From a virus: DNA of 22,048 nucleotides. The DNA lies in IMG/VR virus record IMGVR_UViG_3300044729_001036, positions 1-22,048 of that record. One strand, 5' to 3'. Below, piece by piece: positions 13,705 to 21,578 of the stretch. Numbering within the stretch: position 1 is the stretch's first letter; the number at the start of each line of letters is the position of its first letter. The notes under the pieces are model-generated. The model did no database searches. It saw only the letters and a list, made by a program, of their open reading frames with translations, and was not told the DNA's origin. The position numbers and the translations under genes were made by a program.

Positions 13705-14822
13705 GCTGTGAGAGCCTGAAGGGTTGCGTTCGAGAGACGGGTGGGCCAATACTTGAACACAGCGATTGGGCCGAAGTTATAGCCAGCAGCGTTGACAGCA
13801 CTTCCACCAAGACTCACTCTCGTGAGAGATGATGCAACGGCTCCGTTAGTGTCGGTTGCCACCGCTCCACCATTCACGGATACCGCGAAGTCATTGGCTG
13901 CATATGCGGCACAGACCCGACCCGCGCTTGGTGATGTAGAACCAATTTGTGCGGTGAATGAGCCGCCAGCAAACACGTTGAACGCAACACCAGAACCCTC
14001 GAACATCTGATTGTTGCTGCCGCTGGCGGGAAGAAATGTGTATGCGCGATTTGATCCAGTGCTGATGCGGTCGCCGTAGCGGATCAAGATGGTGCCAGCG
14101 GAAGCGTTGAATCCAAAAGCGGTGCTGATGTTGTCGATCAAGCAATCATCCGCCGCCCGCTGCACGGTGCTTGCGCCCGTAGGGATGTACGAGGATGCGC
14201 CGGAGCCTGTCTCAAGTTGTGCGCCCCACATTTCGATGGCGTCGCCGCTCGTCACGATGCGGATTCCGACCCGATGATCGACCGTGTGCGTGAACGAATA
14301 CCGCGTCCAAGTTGATGTGATTGCCTGCGTAGTCCAGTTCGTACCGTTGTTCTGCGTGTATTGGATGTTCCCTGTACCAGTCACGCGGCGCAGCCACACG
14401 CTGAACGTCCGCTCTGACGATGTGCCGATGGCCGCAGCACGAATCACCGTTGCATTGCCCGCCGATGCCGTGAAGCGCACCGCAGTCGTTCCACCAGCCG
14501 GATCAGCATTTCCTGTGGCTCGCGTGATGCTGGTATCCGTCCACGCAGCAGCGTTGAAGTCCTCGCTGTATGTCATCAGGTTCGTCGCACTACCCTCGAT
14601 CAGCAGCCCGCGCGGCGCAAGCGTGGTCGGGTCGTAGTCGAAGCGAGGGACATTCGTGCCAGCCGTTGTCACCAGCCCGCTGCTGTTGATGTAGGTGCTC
14701 GTCGCGCTGCTCCTGCTGAACGTGAACCGCGAGTCCAGCGAACTCATCGACGTGAAGTCCAGCGAGAGCGTGGAGCCGTCGCCGCGGCGAAGCATGAATG
14801 GGACGTAGCTGTTGCCCCTCAT
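13701..14822 (-). CDS. Head spike/fibre-like protein, 373 residues
   Basis: ATG 14822 overlaps the upstream stop as ATGA and has AAGGGG upstream. Residues about 30-90 carry the signature FTFSRSSATSTYINSSGLVT, then VPRFDYDPTT, then RGLLIEGSATNLMTYSEDF, found in proteins annotated as phage head spike/fibre-domain proteins. A carbohydrate-binding-like beta sandwich follows (SVWLRRVTGTGNIQYTQNNG), and the C-terminal part is a second beta-rich, concanavalin/LamG-like domain ending IAVFKYWPTRLSNATLQALT. Located between the capsid and connector genes, it is probably a head fibre or decoration that helps bind host surface glycans. No membrane segment is present. Confidence 0.7.
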   Translation of the reverse strand: MRGNSYVPFMLRRGDGSTLSLDFTSMSSLDSRFTFSRSSATSTYINSSGLVTTAGTNVPRFDYDPTTLAPRGLLIEGSATNLMTYSEDFNAAAWTDTSITRATGNADPAGGTTAVRFTASAGNATVIRAAAIGTSSERTFSVWLRRVTGTGNIQYTQNNGTNWTTQAITSTWTRYSFTHTVDHRVGIRIVTSGDAIEMWGAQLETGSGASSYIPTGASTVQRAADDCLIDNISTAFGFNASAGTILIRYGDRISTGSNRAYTFLPASGSNNQMFEGSGVAFNVFAGGSFTAQIGSTSPSAGRVCAAYAANDFAVSVNGGAVATDTNGAVASSLTRVSLGGSAVNAAGYNFGPIAVFKYWPTRLSNATLQALTA

Positions 14823-15019
14823 CGCCGAGCCCCTTTCTTCACAGCCCGACAGCACTCAGGCTTCACGCATGCCTCCGGCTGGTCCGGGTGAAACTCTGCG
14901 CGCTCGGCCCAGCCAAGCGACATGAACTCGATGGCTCGCGTGTCGGGCAGGTCGTAGACCTGGCCTTGCGCGTAGCCATCGTCCGCCATCCCGACTGATT
15001 CGAGCATCTTGACCTTCAT
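14819..15019 (-). CDS. 66-residue small head-module protein
   Basis: ATG 15019 has GAGG with 5-base spacing. An upstream in-frame GTG at 15076 would put a strong hairpin inside the gene and is less likely. The sequence MKVKMLESVGMADDGYAQGQ, VYDLPDTRAIEFMSLGWAE follows a common small phage fold: an opening MKVK-L strand, a G-x-x-Y-x-x-G-x-V-x-D-L hairpin, then a helix with A. The last 20 residues are Cys- and Lys/Arg-rich (EACVKPECCRAVKKGARR). The gene follows the capsid genes and overlaps the fibre gene by 4 bases. Function unknown. Confidence 0.6.
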   Translation of the reverse strand: MKVKMLESVGMADDGYAQGQVYDLPDTRAIEFMSLGWAERAEFHPDQPEACVKPECCRAVKKGARR

Positions 15020-15033
15020 CGCTGCCTCGAAAT

Positions 15034-15061
15034 CCCCTGGGGAGGTTTCCCTCCCCAGAGG
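15034..15061 (-). terminator. GC-rich hairpin with GAAA tetraloop after the second capsid gene
   Basis: On the minus strand CTGGGGAGG (15058-15050) pairs perfectly with CCTCCCCAG (15045-15037) across a GAAA tetraloop. Three more outer pairs, one a G-T wobble, extend the stem to 12. It starts 24 bases after the capsid stop. The following sequence has only TTT, so it is at best a weak intrinsic terminator. It could instead protect the capsid mRNA 3' end. Confidence 0.5.
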
Positions 15062-15084
15062 GCTGTAGTCACTCACTCACCGGA

Positions 15085-16398
15085 TCAGCTGGCCGCACCG
15101 CGCAGGTAGCTGAACGCGCTCATGTTGGTGAGCTTGATGTCCACGCGGTTGGTGGCGACGTAGCCCACCTCGTCCGACGCGGCATAGAGCTCGTTGAGCA
15201 CGCGCAGGGTGTAGCCCGAGCGCTCGCCGATGACGCAGTAGTCGAACGCACCGATCATGCCGCAGATGCCGCCGCCAGAGGCGAAGCCCTGGCTGGTGGT
15301 TGCGGGAGCCGGGACGTAATGGCTGCAGTAGACCGGGATGCCCATGATCCTGTCGGGCTCGCCCAGCTGGCCCGAAGGCTGCCAGAAGTAGCCGAGCTGC
15401 GTCGTGGCAGCCGTGGCCGCCGCGTTGCGGATGTAACCGAGCGCGGTATCAGACAGCAGGATCGCCGCGCTCGGGTGCGAGCGGTACTCGCGTCCGAGGC
15501 TGTACACCCATTCGATCACTTCCTTCGCGGTGATGGCCGTGTTCGAGGCGACCTGCTTGCCAACGCTCGGGCCGTTTGATGCGATGGTCAGGATGCCGGT
15601 CGGCTGGCCGGAAGCGCCGGTGCCCACGAGCATTCCCTGCTCCTCGGTCTGCGCGAACGACTTGGCAAACGAGTTGGTGATGATCGACTCGACCGAGAAG
15701 CCAGCGCCACGAGCGGGAGCGTCATCAAGCAGTTCGCGGCTGACGCGGGCGAGGCCCGCCAGCTTGCGAGGCTGCAGCACCGTGCTGCTGAAGGTCGGAT
15801 TGGTCGCAAGCGAATCGGTGATCGATGCGGCTTCCGCGGTCCAGTTGACGCTGGCGAGCGCACGCTCGATCACGATGTCGCGCTTCCACGAACCCAGCGG
15901 CATGACGGTCGAGATCTGACGCAAAACCACCATCTTCTGCAGGATCTCGTACATGCGGTTGTGGAACTCGGTCGGCGGGATGATGTCGCCCAGGCCCGTG
16001 CCGCCCTCGCTGAGAGCGCGCATCTCGGCCACCGGCGTGTGCTCGCCGCGCTTGAGGTAGCTCTCGTACGCCTTGATGTACTCGTCGCTGCAGCGGAAGT
16101 CGCCGAAGCGAGGAGCCCGCTGGTTGGTCTCCTTGGCAGCAGGAGCCTTGCGCAGCTCGGGCGCGTCGGGGCCCACATCCACCCAGCCCGTCTTCTTGTC
16201 CTCAGCGGCAAGGTTCATCAGGGTGTGGTTGCGCTCGATCTGCTTCTGGACGCGGCGGTACTCGGCGTCCAGCTCGTCGAAGCGCTTGGTCTCGTCGGCG
16301 CTCATGTCGCCGCCGTTGGCGTTGGCCGCCTCGATCATCTGCTGCATCTCGCGGTAGCGGGCATCGTTGCCCTCCCGCAGTTCCTTGTAGTTCTTCAT
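15085..16398 (-). CDS. Major capsid protein (HK97 fold) with N-terminal delta domain
   Basis: The 437-residue protein starts at ATG 16398 behind AAGGAAAGGA. Residues 1-65 form a charged, helical scaffold-like delta domain (MKNYKELREGNDARYREMQQ), followed by a linker to about residue 100. The mature HK97-fold part then begins near residue 105, with EMRALSEGGTGLGDIIPPTE (about 125-144), the N-arm and E-loop region, ELLDDAPARGAGFSVESIIT and the P-domain segment LVGTGASGQPTGIL. The prohead protease encoded upstream would remove the delta domain. It is clearly homologous to the preceding gene. Being complete, it is probably the principal shell protein. Confidence 0.85.
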   Translation of the reverse strand: MKNYKELREGNDARYREMQQMIEAANANGGDMSADETKRFDELDAEYRRVQKQIERNHTLMNLAAEDKKTGWVDVGPDAPELRKAPAAKETNQRAPRFGDFRCSDEYIKAYESYLKRGEHTPVAEMRALSEGGTGLGDIIPPTEFHNRMYEILQKMVVLRQISTVMPLGSWKRDIVIERALASVNWTAEAASITDSLATNPTFSSTVLQPRKLAGLARVSRELLDDAPARGAGFSVESIITNSFAKSFAQTEEQGMLVGTGASGQPTGILTIASNGPSVGKQVASNTAITAKEVIEWVYSLGREYRSHPSAAILLSDTALGYIRNAAATAATTQLGYFWQPSGQLGEPDRIMGIPVYCSHYVPAPATTSQGFASGGGICGMIGAFDYCVIGERSGYTLRVLNELYAASDEVGYVATNRVDIKLTNMSAFSYLRGAAS

Positions 16399-16425
16399 GG
16401 GTTCCTTTCCTTGCGTGCGGGTGGA

Positions 16426-17451
16426 TCAGGCGCGGTTCACGTTGAGCACGCCACTGGTGTGAAGCAGGCAACCGTCCGCTCGCACGCTGGCGACGAATGC
16501 CGTTTGGTCGTTTCCTGCATAGGTCTCGTTGAGACGTGTGACGCTGAAGCCTCGGAAAGAGGTCGCCAGCAGGTACTTGGTCGGGTCGAAGAACATGACC
16601 AACGTGTCACCGGCCGCTGGCGTCGTGTTGCTCAGGCGGTGGTAGACGGTCGGCAAGCCCTCGACCGACGTGCCTTCCTGCATGTTTCCGGCAAACAGCG
16701 GGAACAGCGGGGGGAAGAACGTCGAGTCGAACGAACCCGTGAGTCGGCTGTTGATGACCGCCACCGAGTTCTTCCAAGACTCAAAGGCCAGCGGCGAGAG
16801 CGCGCTGTTGGTGGATGCCCAGGCTGCGGCAAGGATGTCGCTGGGCTTGTTCGTCGTTGCGATGCCGGTGCTCGCCGTGCGGCTATACGCCTTGGCCGAG
16901 TTGAATGCGCCCTGGCAACCGGCACTGCCGTCGCCGATCAGGATCTGCGAATTGATCTGCGTGATCAGTTCGGCAACAAGTTCAGCCCGAACAAACTCTT
17001 CGATACTGGCCGCCGCGGTCGAGTCTTCGAGGATCTCGTTGGTGACCTTGGTCCAGGCGGTGACCTTCTTGAGACTGAAGGTGTAGGTCGTGCTGCCACC
17101 GCTTCCCTGCTGAGGCAGGGCAAGAGCGGTACCAGAGGTCCAAGCCTCCGTGCCGATGTTGGTCTCGGTCTGGTTCGTGTTGACCGTTGCGTCCGCGACG
17201 TTGATCGGTACGGTGAACTTGCCAGCGGTCGTCACCTTGCGGACGCGGCTCAGGATCGTGTCCTGGCGCATCGAGAGTTCGATGAAGTCCGACCAGCCCG
17301 TGGGGGCGATGACGTTGCCAAGACCCGTGCCGCTGTTGGAAAGCGCACGAACTTCGGCGTCAGTCAGGCGGCTTGTGCCGTGTCGCAGGTAGTTCTGGAA
17401 CAGGCTGCGGTATTCCTCGCCGCCGCGGTCCAGGATTGATTTGTCAGCCAT
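16426..17451 (-). CDS. Second HK97-fold capsid protein, lacking a delta domain
   Basis: The 341-residue protein starts at ATG 17451, preceded by GGAGA. The open frame extends upstream only through a terminator-like sequence to a TTG. Residues 12-60 (EEYRSLFQNYLRHG, then EVRALSNSGTGLGNVIAPTG) align with residues about 107-145 of the downstream capsid protein, and NEILEDSTAAASIEEFVRAE and ILIGDGSAGCQGAFN match its ELLDD and LVGTGASGQPTGIL segments. It therefore begins where a mature capsid protein would begin and has no scaffold domain. It may be a penton or minor shell protein, or a co-assembling partner of the full-length one. It ends 27 bases before its paralogue. Confidence 0.8.
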   Translation of the reverse strand: MADKSILDRGGEEYRSLFQNYLRHGTSRLTDAEVRALSNSGTGLGNVIAPTGWSDFIELSMRQDTILSRVRKVTTAGKFTVPINVADATVNTNQTETNIGTEAWTSGTALALPQQGSGGSTTYTFSLKKVTAWTKVTNEILEDSTAAASIEEFVRAELVAELITQINSQILIGDGSAGCQGAFNSAKAYSRTASTGIATTNKPSDILAAAWASTNSALSPLAFESWKNSVAVINSRLTGSFDSTFFPPLFPLFAGNMQEGTSVEGLPTVYHRLSNTTPAAGDTLVMFFDPTKYLLATSFRGFSVTRLNETYAGNDQTAFVASVRADGCLLHTSGVLNVNRA

Positions 17452-17482
17452 CGCAGTCTCCGGTTGAGCGCTGCGACGGGCC

Positions 17483-17549
17483 AAAAAAATGGCGCACTGC
17501 CGCAGCGGTTGGGGGGTTCAGTTCCAAACGCCTGCAGGCCAGTGCGCCA
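17483..17549 (-). terminator. Strong intrinsic terminator just upstream of the first capsid gene
   Basis: On the minus strand TGGCGCACTG (17549-17540) pairs with CAGTGCGCCA (17499-17490), followed directly by seven T (17489-17483). The 40-base interior folds further: CC/GG, GCAG/CTGC, CG/CG and TTGG/CCAA pair in order with single-base bulges or mismatches, leaving an 11-base loop. The stem is therefore about 22 bp with small defects. It should stop minus-strand transcripts coming from the portal and protease genes, 31 bases before the capsid ATG. Confidence 0.75.
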
Positions 17550-17632
17550 CGAGGGCTGTCACGGAGGCTTGCCTCGCTCGCAGTCGGATCGCACTAGGCG
17601 ATGGCCCGCTGCTTGCGGTGCTATTCGATTAG

Positions 17633-17660
17633 GAGGCATTCTCACACGCCAGAATGCCTC
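17633..17660 (-). repeat. Perfect 10-bp hairpin after the protease gene
   Basis: GAGGCATTCT and AGAATGCCTC pair perfectly around an 8-base loop (GGCGTGTG on the minus strand). It is located 12 bases past the protease stop. The sequence after it (CTAATCG) has no T-tract, so it is unlikely to terminate alone; an RNA-stability, processing or protein-binding role is possible. Confidence 0.6.
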
Positions 17661-17672
17661 TGCAAGACCCCA

Positions 17673-18197
17673 TCACATCGGCGGGGCCAGTCGCAGGGTC
17701 CGACGCACCGGATCGCTCTGGGCGGCTTCCCGGGCCTCCACACTGGTCGTGGGGTTGGCTGGGAAGGTCACGAGCGACAGCTCCAGCAGGTCGGCGTCGA
17801 GGATCACCCGCACGGGCTTCCCGTCACCCTTCTCGTAGCGCTCATCGCGCACCATGAAACCGAACGAGCACTGGCTCACCACGCCGCTCTCGACGAGCGC
17901 GTGAGCCTCGCGGGCGGTCGCGGTGTCAGGCAGGGTGGCCTCGAAGCCGAGGCCCTTCTCGTCGGTCCAGATCCGCAGGTTGCCAGCCCGGACTCGGGCC
18001 AGCGGCTTGCCGGTGTCGTGGTTCCACAGCAGGGCGATGTCTCCGGCGTCCTCAAGGGCCCGGTCGAACGCCGTCGGGTCCACGCGCTCCATCTCGCGAC
18101 CCATGTCGTAACTCTCCCACGTCACCGCATAGCCGCGCACCTTCAGGTCGGCGGCCTCGCTCAGGGTGCCCAGGGCACGGGTTTCAGGCTTGTGCAT
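17673..18197 (-). CDS. HK97-family prohead protease
   Basis: The 174-residue serine protease matures the prohead by removing the capsid delta domain and itself. It starts at ATG 18197 with GGAGG and 6-base spacing, overlapping the portal gene by 14 bases. The likely catalytic residues are H60 in LLWNHDTGKPLAR, S111 in VSQCSFGFMV, and E139 in LLELSLVTFPANP; these correspond to the H/S/E triad of the family, and the LVTFPANP motif is characteristic. Length is typical. Notably, its substrate gene is separated from it by a terminator. Confidence 0.9.
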   Translation of the reverse strand: MHKPETRALGTLSEAADLKVRGYAVTWESYDMGREMERVDPTAFDRALEDAGDIALLWNHDTGKPLARVRAGNLRIWTDEKGLGFEATLPDTATAREAHALVESGVVSQCSFGFMVRDERYEKGDGKPVRVILDADLLELSLVTFPANPTTSVEAREAAQSDPVRRTLRLAPPM

Positions 18198-19959
18198 TGG
18201 TGTCCTCCAGAATGGGTTCGTTGAGCACTTCGATGCGCACCAGGTCGAGCAGCTCGGTAGCCGCTGAACCCGGGAGCGTGTTCCAACCAGCCAGCGAATC
18301 GCTCAGGTGTCCGATTTCGCCGACACTGCGACGCAGGTGCCGAGCGTGGCGCACGAGCGCCTCGTCGAGCACCTTCACCGCCTTCGCCTCGTCGCCGAGC
18401 AGGCGACCCAGACCGGCCACCACGTCGCGCAGGTCGGCGTCAAGGCAGTCGATGGGGGGTGCCCACTTGTCGAGCTTGGCTTGGGTCCGCTGCTTGAGCA
18501 GGTACTCGCTCACCCGGGTGAGGTGCCGCTTGTAGGCGCCCTCAACCGCAGGACGCACGGCTGCGATAGCCGCGGTGCGATGGGCCGCCGCAAGCAGCTC
18601 GCGGGCGCGCTCGGTCTGCTCCTCGGCGTCCTCGGCGTCGATGTCCACGCTTGCTGGCACCTCCTCGACCTCCTCGGGCTCAAGGTCCTCAGACGGCGGC
18701 ACGGAAGGGGCCGTCGGCTGCTGGAAGCCTGGCGTTGCGGTGTTGAGCGGTACGCGGATCTGGTCGCCGCCATCGACAGCCTTGAGCCCCTCTCGTGCGC
18801 GGGCCTCGTTGACCGTCAGAACACCGTTCGTGATGCCTACCGCGTAGGCGCCGAATCGAGTGCTCATGTCAGCCCGCAGCAGGCTGTCGAAGTTGATGCG
18901 GGTGCAGTACGGCTCGCCGCGCATGATCAACTTGCGCGCCGCCTCCTGCTCCAGCCTTGATGCCCACGATGCCAGCGCGTGCTTGACGAACTGAGAGTCA
19001 CTCTGTTCTGCTGCGTTGTATGACGTGCTGTCGGTGTCGCCGATCTTGTGGGCAGGCACCTGAAACATCGCCGCGATCTGCTGGCGGCAATACTTGCGCA
19101 TCTCGATCAGGTCGTTGTCCTTCATCGAGTTCGTGATGGGCTTGTATTCGAGCCCGTCTTCGAGCACGGCCACGCGGCCAGCCCGGCTGGCGCCGCCGTG
19201 GGCAGCCTGCCACGCCTCGCGCAGGCGCTTCGATGCGTCCGGGCTCAGACGCCCAGGCATCTTGAGCGTGCCCGCTGGGACTGCGTTGTTCGAGATGAAC
19301 CGCGTGATGAACTCGGTGATCTCCAACTCCAGAGCGATCACGTCGCGCATCAGGTGAATCGGAGGCACACCGAGCACGCCATCGAAGGTGGTGGCGCCAA
19401 CGACGTGAAACATGTCGTAGGCCCGGAATCGGCGCATCGCCTTCTCGGCGTTGCTGCCCGTGTACTTGCCAGTCCAGACCTGGTAGTAGGGCTGGTTCTG
19501 ACCGTCGCGGTAGACCGCAACGTAGTCAGGTCGCAGGGGCTCCAGCGAGACCGGGCGCCCGGTCGCATCGCGGTAGATGTACGAGTAGTGGTTCCCGGTC
19601 AGCAGCACGTCGCTGATGACCTTCTCGCGCCATTGCAGAGCGCCGACATCCTCGTTCACCTCGTAGTTCAGCAGGCTGTAGAGCGGGTGATTGTTCTCCG
19701 CGATCTTTCCATCGTCGGTCTCCTGCAGCACGTCCCACGGGAGGCTGGCGATGCTTGATGCGATCAGTCGCACGCAGGCGTAGACGCTCGGGCTCTCCAG
19801 CGCTCTCGCGGGCGTGATGGCCTCGCCGGTGTACGAGTACGACTGAACGTAACTCTGCACGGCGCCGCTTGAGGATTGCCCGATCGGTACGGTGTCCTCG
19901 AAGTCAGAGCGCGGTGGGGTGGGGCCGAGATAGCGGCGCACGATGTCGATCAGACCCAT
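18184..19959 (-). CDS. Portal protein (HK97 family)
   Basis: ATG 19959 (after AGGAAAGGA) gives 591 residues and overlaps the TerL stop by 10 bases. The portal core spans about residues 50-400: SPSVYACVRLIASSIASLPW, LLTGNHYSYIYRDATGRPVS, FHVVGATTFDGVLGVPPIHL and ITNSMKDNDLIEMRKYCRQQ followed by IAAMFQVPAHKIGD. All are HK97 portal hallmarks. Residues from about 430 form an acidic Pro/Glu/Asp-rich linker followed by a 140-residue helical extension (ARELLAAAHRTAAIAAVRPA onward) not found in the basic 400-residue form. The dodecamer forms the DNA entry vertex and docks TerL. Confidence 0.9.
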   Translation of the reverse strand: MGLIDIVRRYLGPTPPRSDFEDTVPIGQSSSGAVQSYVQSYSYTGEAITPARALESPSVYACVRLIASSIASLPWDVLQETDDGKIAENNHPLYSLLNYEVNEDVGALQWREKVISDVLLTGNHYSYIYRDATGRPVSLEPLRPDYVAVYRDGQNQPYYQVWTGKYTGSNAEKAMRRFRAYDMFHVVGATTFDGVLGVPPIHLMRDVIALELEITEFITRFISNNAVPAGTLKMPGRLSPDASKRLREAWQAAHGGASRAGRVAVLEDGLEYKPITNSMKDNDLIEMRKYCRQQIAAMFQVPAHKIGDTDSTSYNAAEQSDSQFVKHALASWASRLEQEAARKLIMRGEPYCTRINFDSLLRADMSTRFGAYAVGITNGVLTVNEARAREGLKAVDGGDQIRVPLNTATPGFQQPTAPSVPPSEDLEPEEVEEVPASVDIDAEDAEEQTERARELLAAAHRTAAIAAVRPAVEGAYKRHLTRVSEYLLKQRTQAKLDKWAPPIDCLDADLRDVVAGLGRLLGDEAKAVKVLDEALVRHARHLRRSVGEIGHLSDSLAGWNTLPGSAATELLDLVRIEVLNEPILEDTNAQA

Positions 19960-21578
19960 TCGATGTTCCTTTCCTCGTAGACGCTTGGGCCGGTCTCGGT
20001 CTTCTGGTGCAGCCAGGTCGCGAGAGCGGTGACGAGAGCCGCGAGCGGGTCGATGCGCTCGGTGCTCGATGCCTTGGATGGCTTCACGTTTCCAGCCGGG
20101 TCGATGTCGAGCACGCAGTTCGACACGGCCCAGGTGAGCAAGTGGTTGTCGTTGTGGCGCAGCTTGCGGCCGAGCACGAGCGCTTCGAGGCGCTTGGCTG
20201 GCTCGCTCAGGGTGCGGTAGCCCTGGCGTACCTCGATCATGGGGACGCCCTCGGCGAAGAGCTGCGACGCCAGCTGCGTCGCGCCCCACGGGTCGTAGCC
20301 AACCGCTTTGACGTTATAGCGCTTCACCAGATCGCGGATCTTGTGCCCGATGAAGTCGTAGTCCACGACCGCGCCAGGCGTCGGCTGCAGCCATCCCTTG
20401 GCGGCCCAGACCTCGTAGGGTGCGCGGTCGCTGCGGCTGCGCCGGCGGATGCCATCCTCTGGGCACCACGACCAGGACAGCACATCGACCGACCCGTCCG
20501 CGAGCGGGAAGCACAGGCTCAGGCTCGACAGGTCCGTTGTGGTCGAGAGGTCAAGGCCCATCCAACACTCGCGCCCCAGCAGCGCATCAGGGTCGCACCC
20601 GCTCGAATAGCAGGCGTTCCACGAGTCAGCGCTGATCCAGACCTGCTTGCTCTCGGTCCACTGGCACAGGTAGAGCTGCCGGAAGGCGGTCTCGTAGGAG
20701 GGCAACTCCTTCGCCTTGGAGCACTCGGCCGCGAGGAAATCCTCGGACACCGTGATCCCGAGCGACGGGTTCGCCTTGCGCCACACCTTCGGGCTCTTCC
20801 AGTCATCATCGACGGGTGCGCCAAACAGCACCGGCATGAACTTCGGGTCCTCGACCACGCCCGAGCGCACCTTCTCCGCGTAGTCGTGCAGTTCCCAGCA
20901 CAGGCTGTTGCGGTCATGCCCGGCAGTCGTGATCGACACCCGAAGGGGCTGCTGGCGGGCGCCCATCGAGGTCACCATCGCGTCGTACAGGTCACGGTCT
21001 GGGAACGTGTGCACCTCGTCGAACACGATGCAGCTCGCGTTCTTGCCGTGCTTCGTGCCTGCGTCGCTCGAGAGGATCTCGAGTTTCGAGTTGCCAAAGG
21101 TGATCACGTTGCGGAACACCTCGACGCTCTTCGCGAGCGCCGCGTTCGACTGCACCATCTGCCTGCATGCGTCGCCGACGATCGCGGCCTGGTCGCGGGC
21201 GCTCGCGCAGCAGTAGACCTCGGCGCCCGGCTCGCGATCGCACAGCAGCATGTAGAGCGCGAGCCCGGCTACCAACGTGCTCTTGCCGTTCTTGCGCGGC
21301 ACCTCGATGTAGGCGTCGGTGAAGCGCCGCGTCCCGTCGGCCTTCTTCCAGCAGAGCAGGGCACCCAGCAGGTCGCGCTGCCACGGCAGCAGGGAAAACG
21401 CCTTGCCAGCCCACACACCCTTCTGGTGCGTCAGCAGGCCGAAGAAAGTGTCGAGGCGCTGCAGCTCGTCCACATCGAACCAGTCGCCCTTCGCGGCGGT
21501 GGCCGAAGCACTGAAGCCCGCAACAGGTGCGAGCCTAGGCCGTCTTGGGTTTGAGGAGCGCTTCGATGCCCGAGGCAT
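19950..21578 (-). CDS. terL: Terminase large subunit
   Basis: This is the DNA-packaging motor ATPase and nuclease, Terminase_1 (YmfN/HK97-type) family, 542 residues from ATG 21578; an upstream TTG at 21605 has no ribosome binding site. Walker A is RKNGKST at about residues 95-101 and Walker B is CIVFDEVHTF with D187-E188. The C-terminal nuclease acidic residues are in GLDLSTTTDLSS (D343), VGYDPWGATQL and IDPLAALVTAL. LLPWQRDLLGALLCW before the Walker A is the adenine-binding region. The start lies 44 bases inside the TerS gene. The ATPase and nuclease motifs all look intact. Confidence 0.92.
   Translation of the reverse strand: MPRASKRSSNPRRPRLAPVAGFSASATAAKGDWFDVDELQRLDTFFGLLTHQKGVWAGKAFSLLPWQRDLLGALLCWKKADGTRRFTDAYIEVPRKNGKSTLVAGLALYMLLCDREPGAEVYCCASARDQAAIVGDACRQMVQSNAALAKSVEVFRNVITFGNSKLEILSSDAGTKHGKNASCIVFDEVHTFPDRDLYDAMVTSMGARQQPLRVSITTAGHDRNSLCWELHDYAEKVRSGVVEDPKFMPVLFGAPVDDDWKSPKVWRKANPSLGITVSEDFLAAECSKAKELPSYETAFRQLYLCQWTESKQVWISADSWNACYSSGCDPDALLGRECWMGLDLSTTTDLSSLSLCFPLADGSVDVLSWSWCPEDGIRRRSRSDRAPYEVWAAKGWLQPTPGAVVDYDFIGHKIRDLVKRYNVKAVGYDPWGATQLASQLFAEGVPMIEVRQGYRTLSEPAKRLEALVLGRKLRHNDNHLLTWAVSNCVLDIDPAGNVKPSKASSTERIDPLAALVTALATWLHQKTETGPSVYEERNIEWV

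Larger units (their letters stand above)
17452..17672 (-). other. Non-coding, structured stretch between protease and capsid genes
   Basis: No supported reading frame lies in these 221 bases. By contrast, almost all other genes here touch or overlap. The region contains, in transcription order, a 10-bp hairpin 12 bases after the protease stop, a spacer, a long hairpin with T-tract, and the ribosome binding site of the capsid gene. It could be a structured 5' leader, a small RNA ending at the terminator, or a transcription control point. I found no convincing promoter within it. Confidence 0.6.

Noticed and set aside
15020-15076. GTG 15076 as start of the small gene after the capsid
   Set aside because: It would translate through a very stable hairpin; ATG 15019 has a well-spaced GAGG.
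15961-17439. Long plus-strand open frame (492 codons) opposite the capsid genes
   Set aside because: Arg/Leu/Val/Asp-rich translation typical of the antisense of GC-rich coding DNA; no ribosome binding site, no motifs, and the minus strand holds clear capsid genes.
17452-17484. Upstream extension of the first capsid gene to a TTG at 17484
   Set aside because: It would run into the T-tract of the terminator, has no ribosome binding site, and the ATG at 17451 has a good one.
19869-21554. Plus-strand open frame (561 codons) opposite portal and large terminase
   Set aside because: Antisense shadow of two unambiguous genes with intact motifs.
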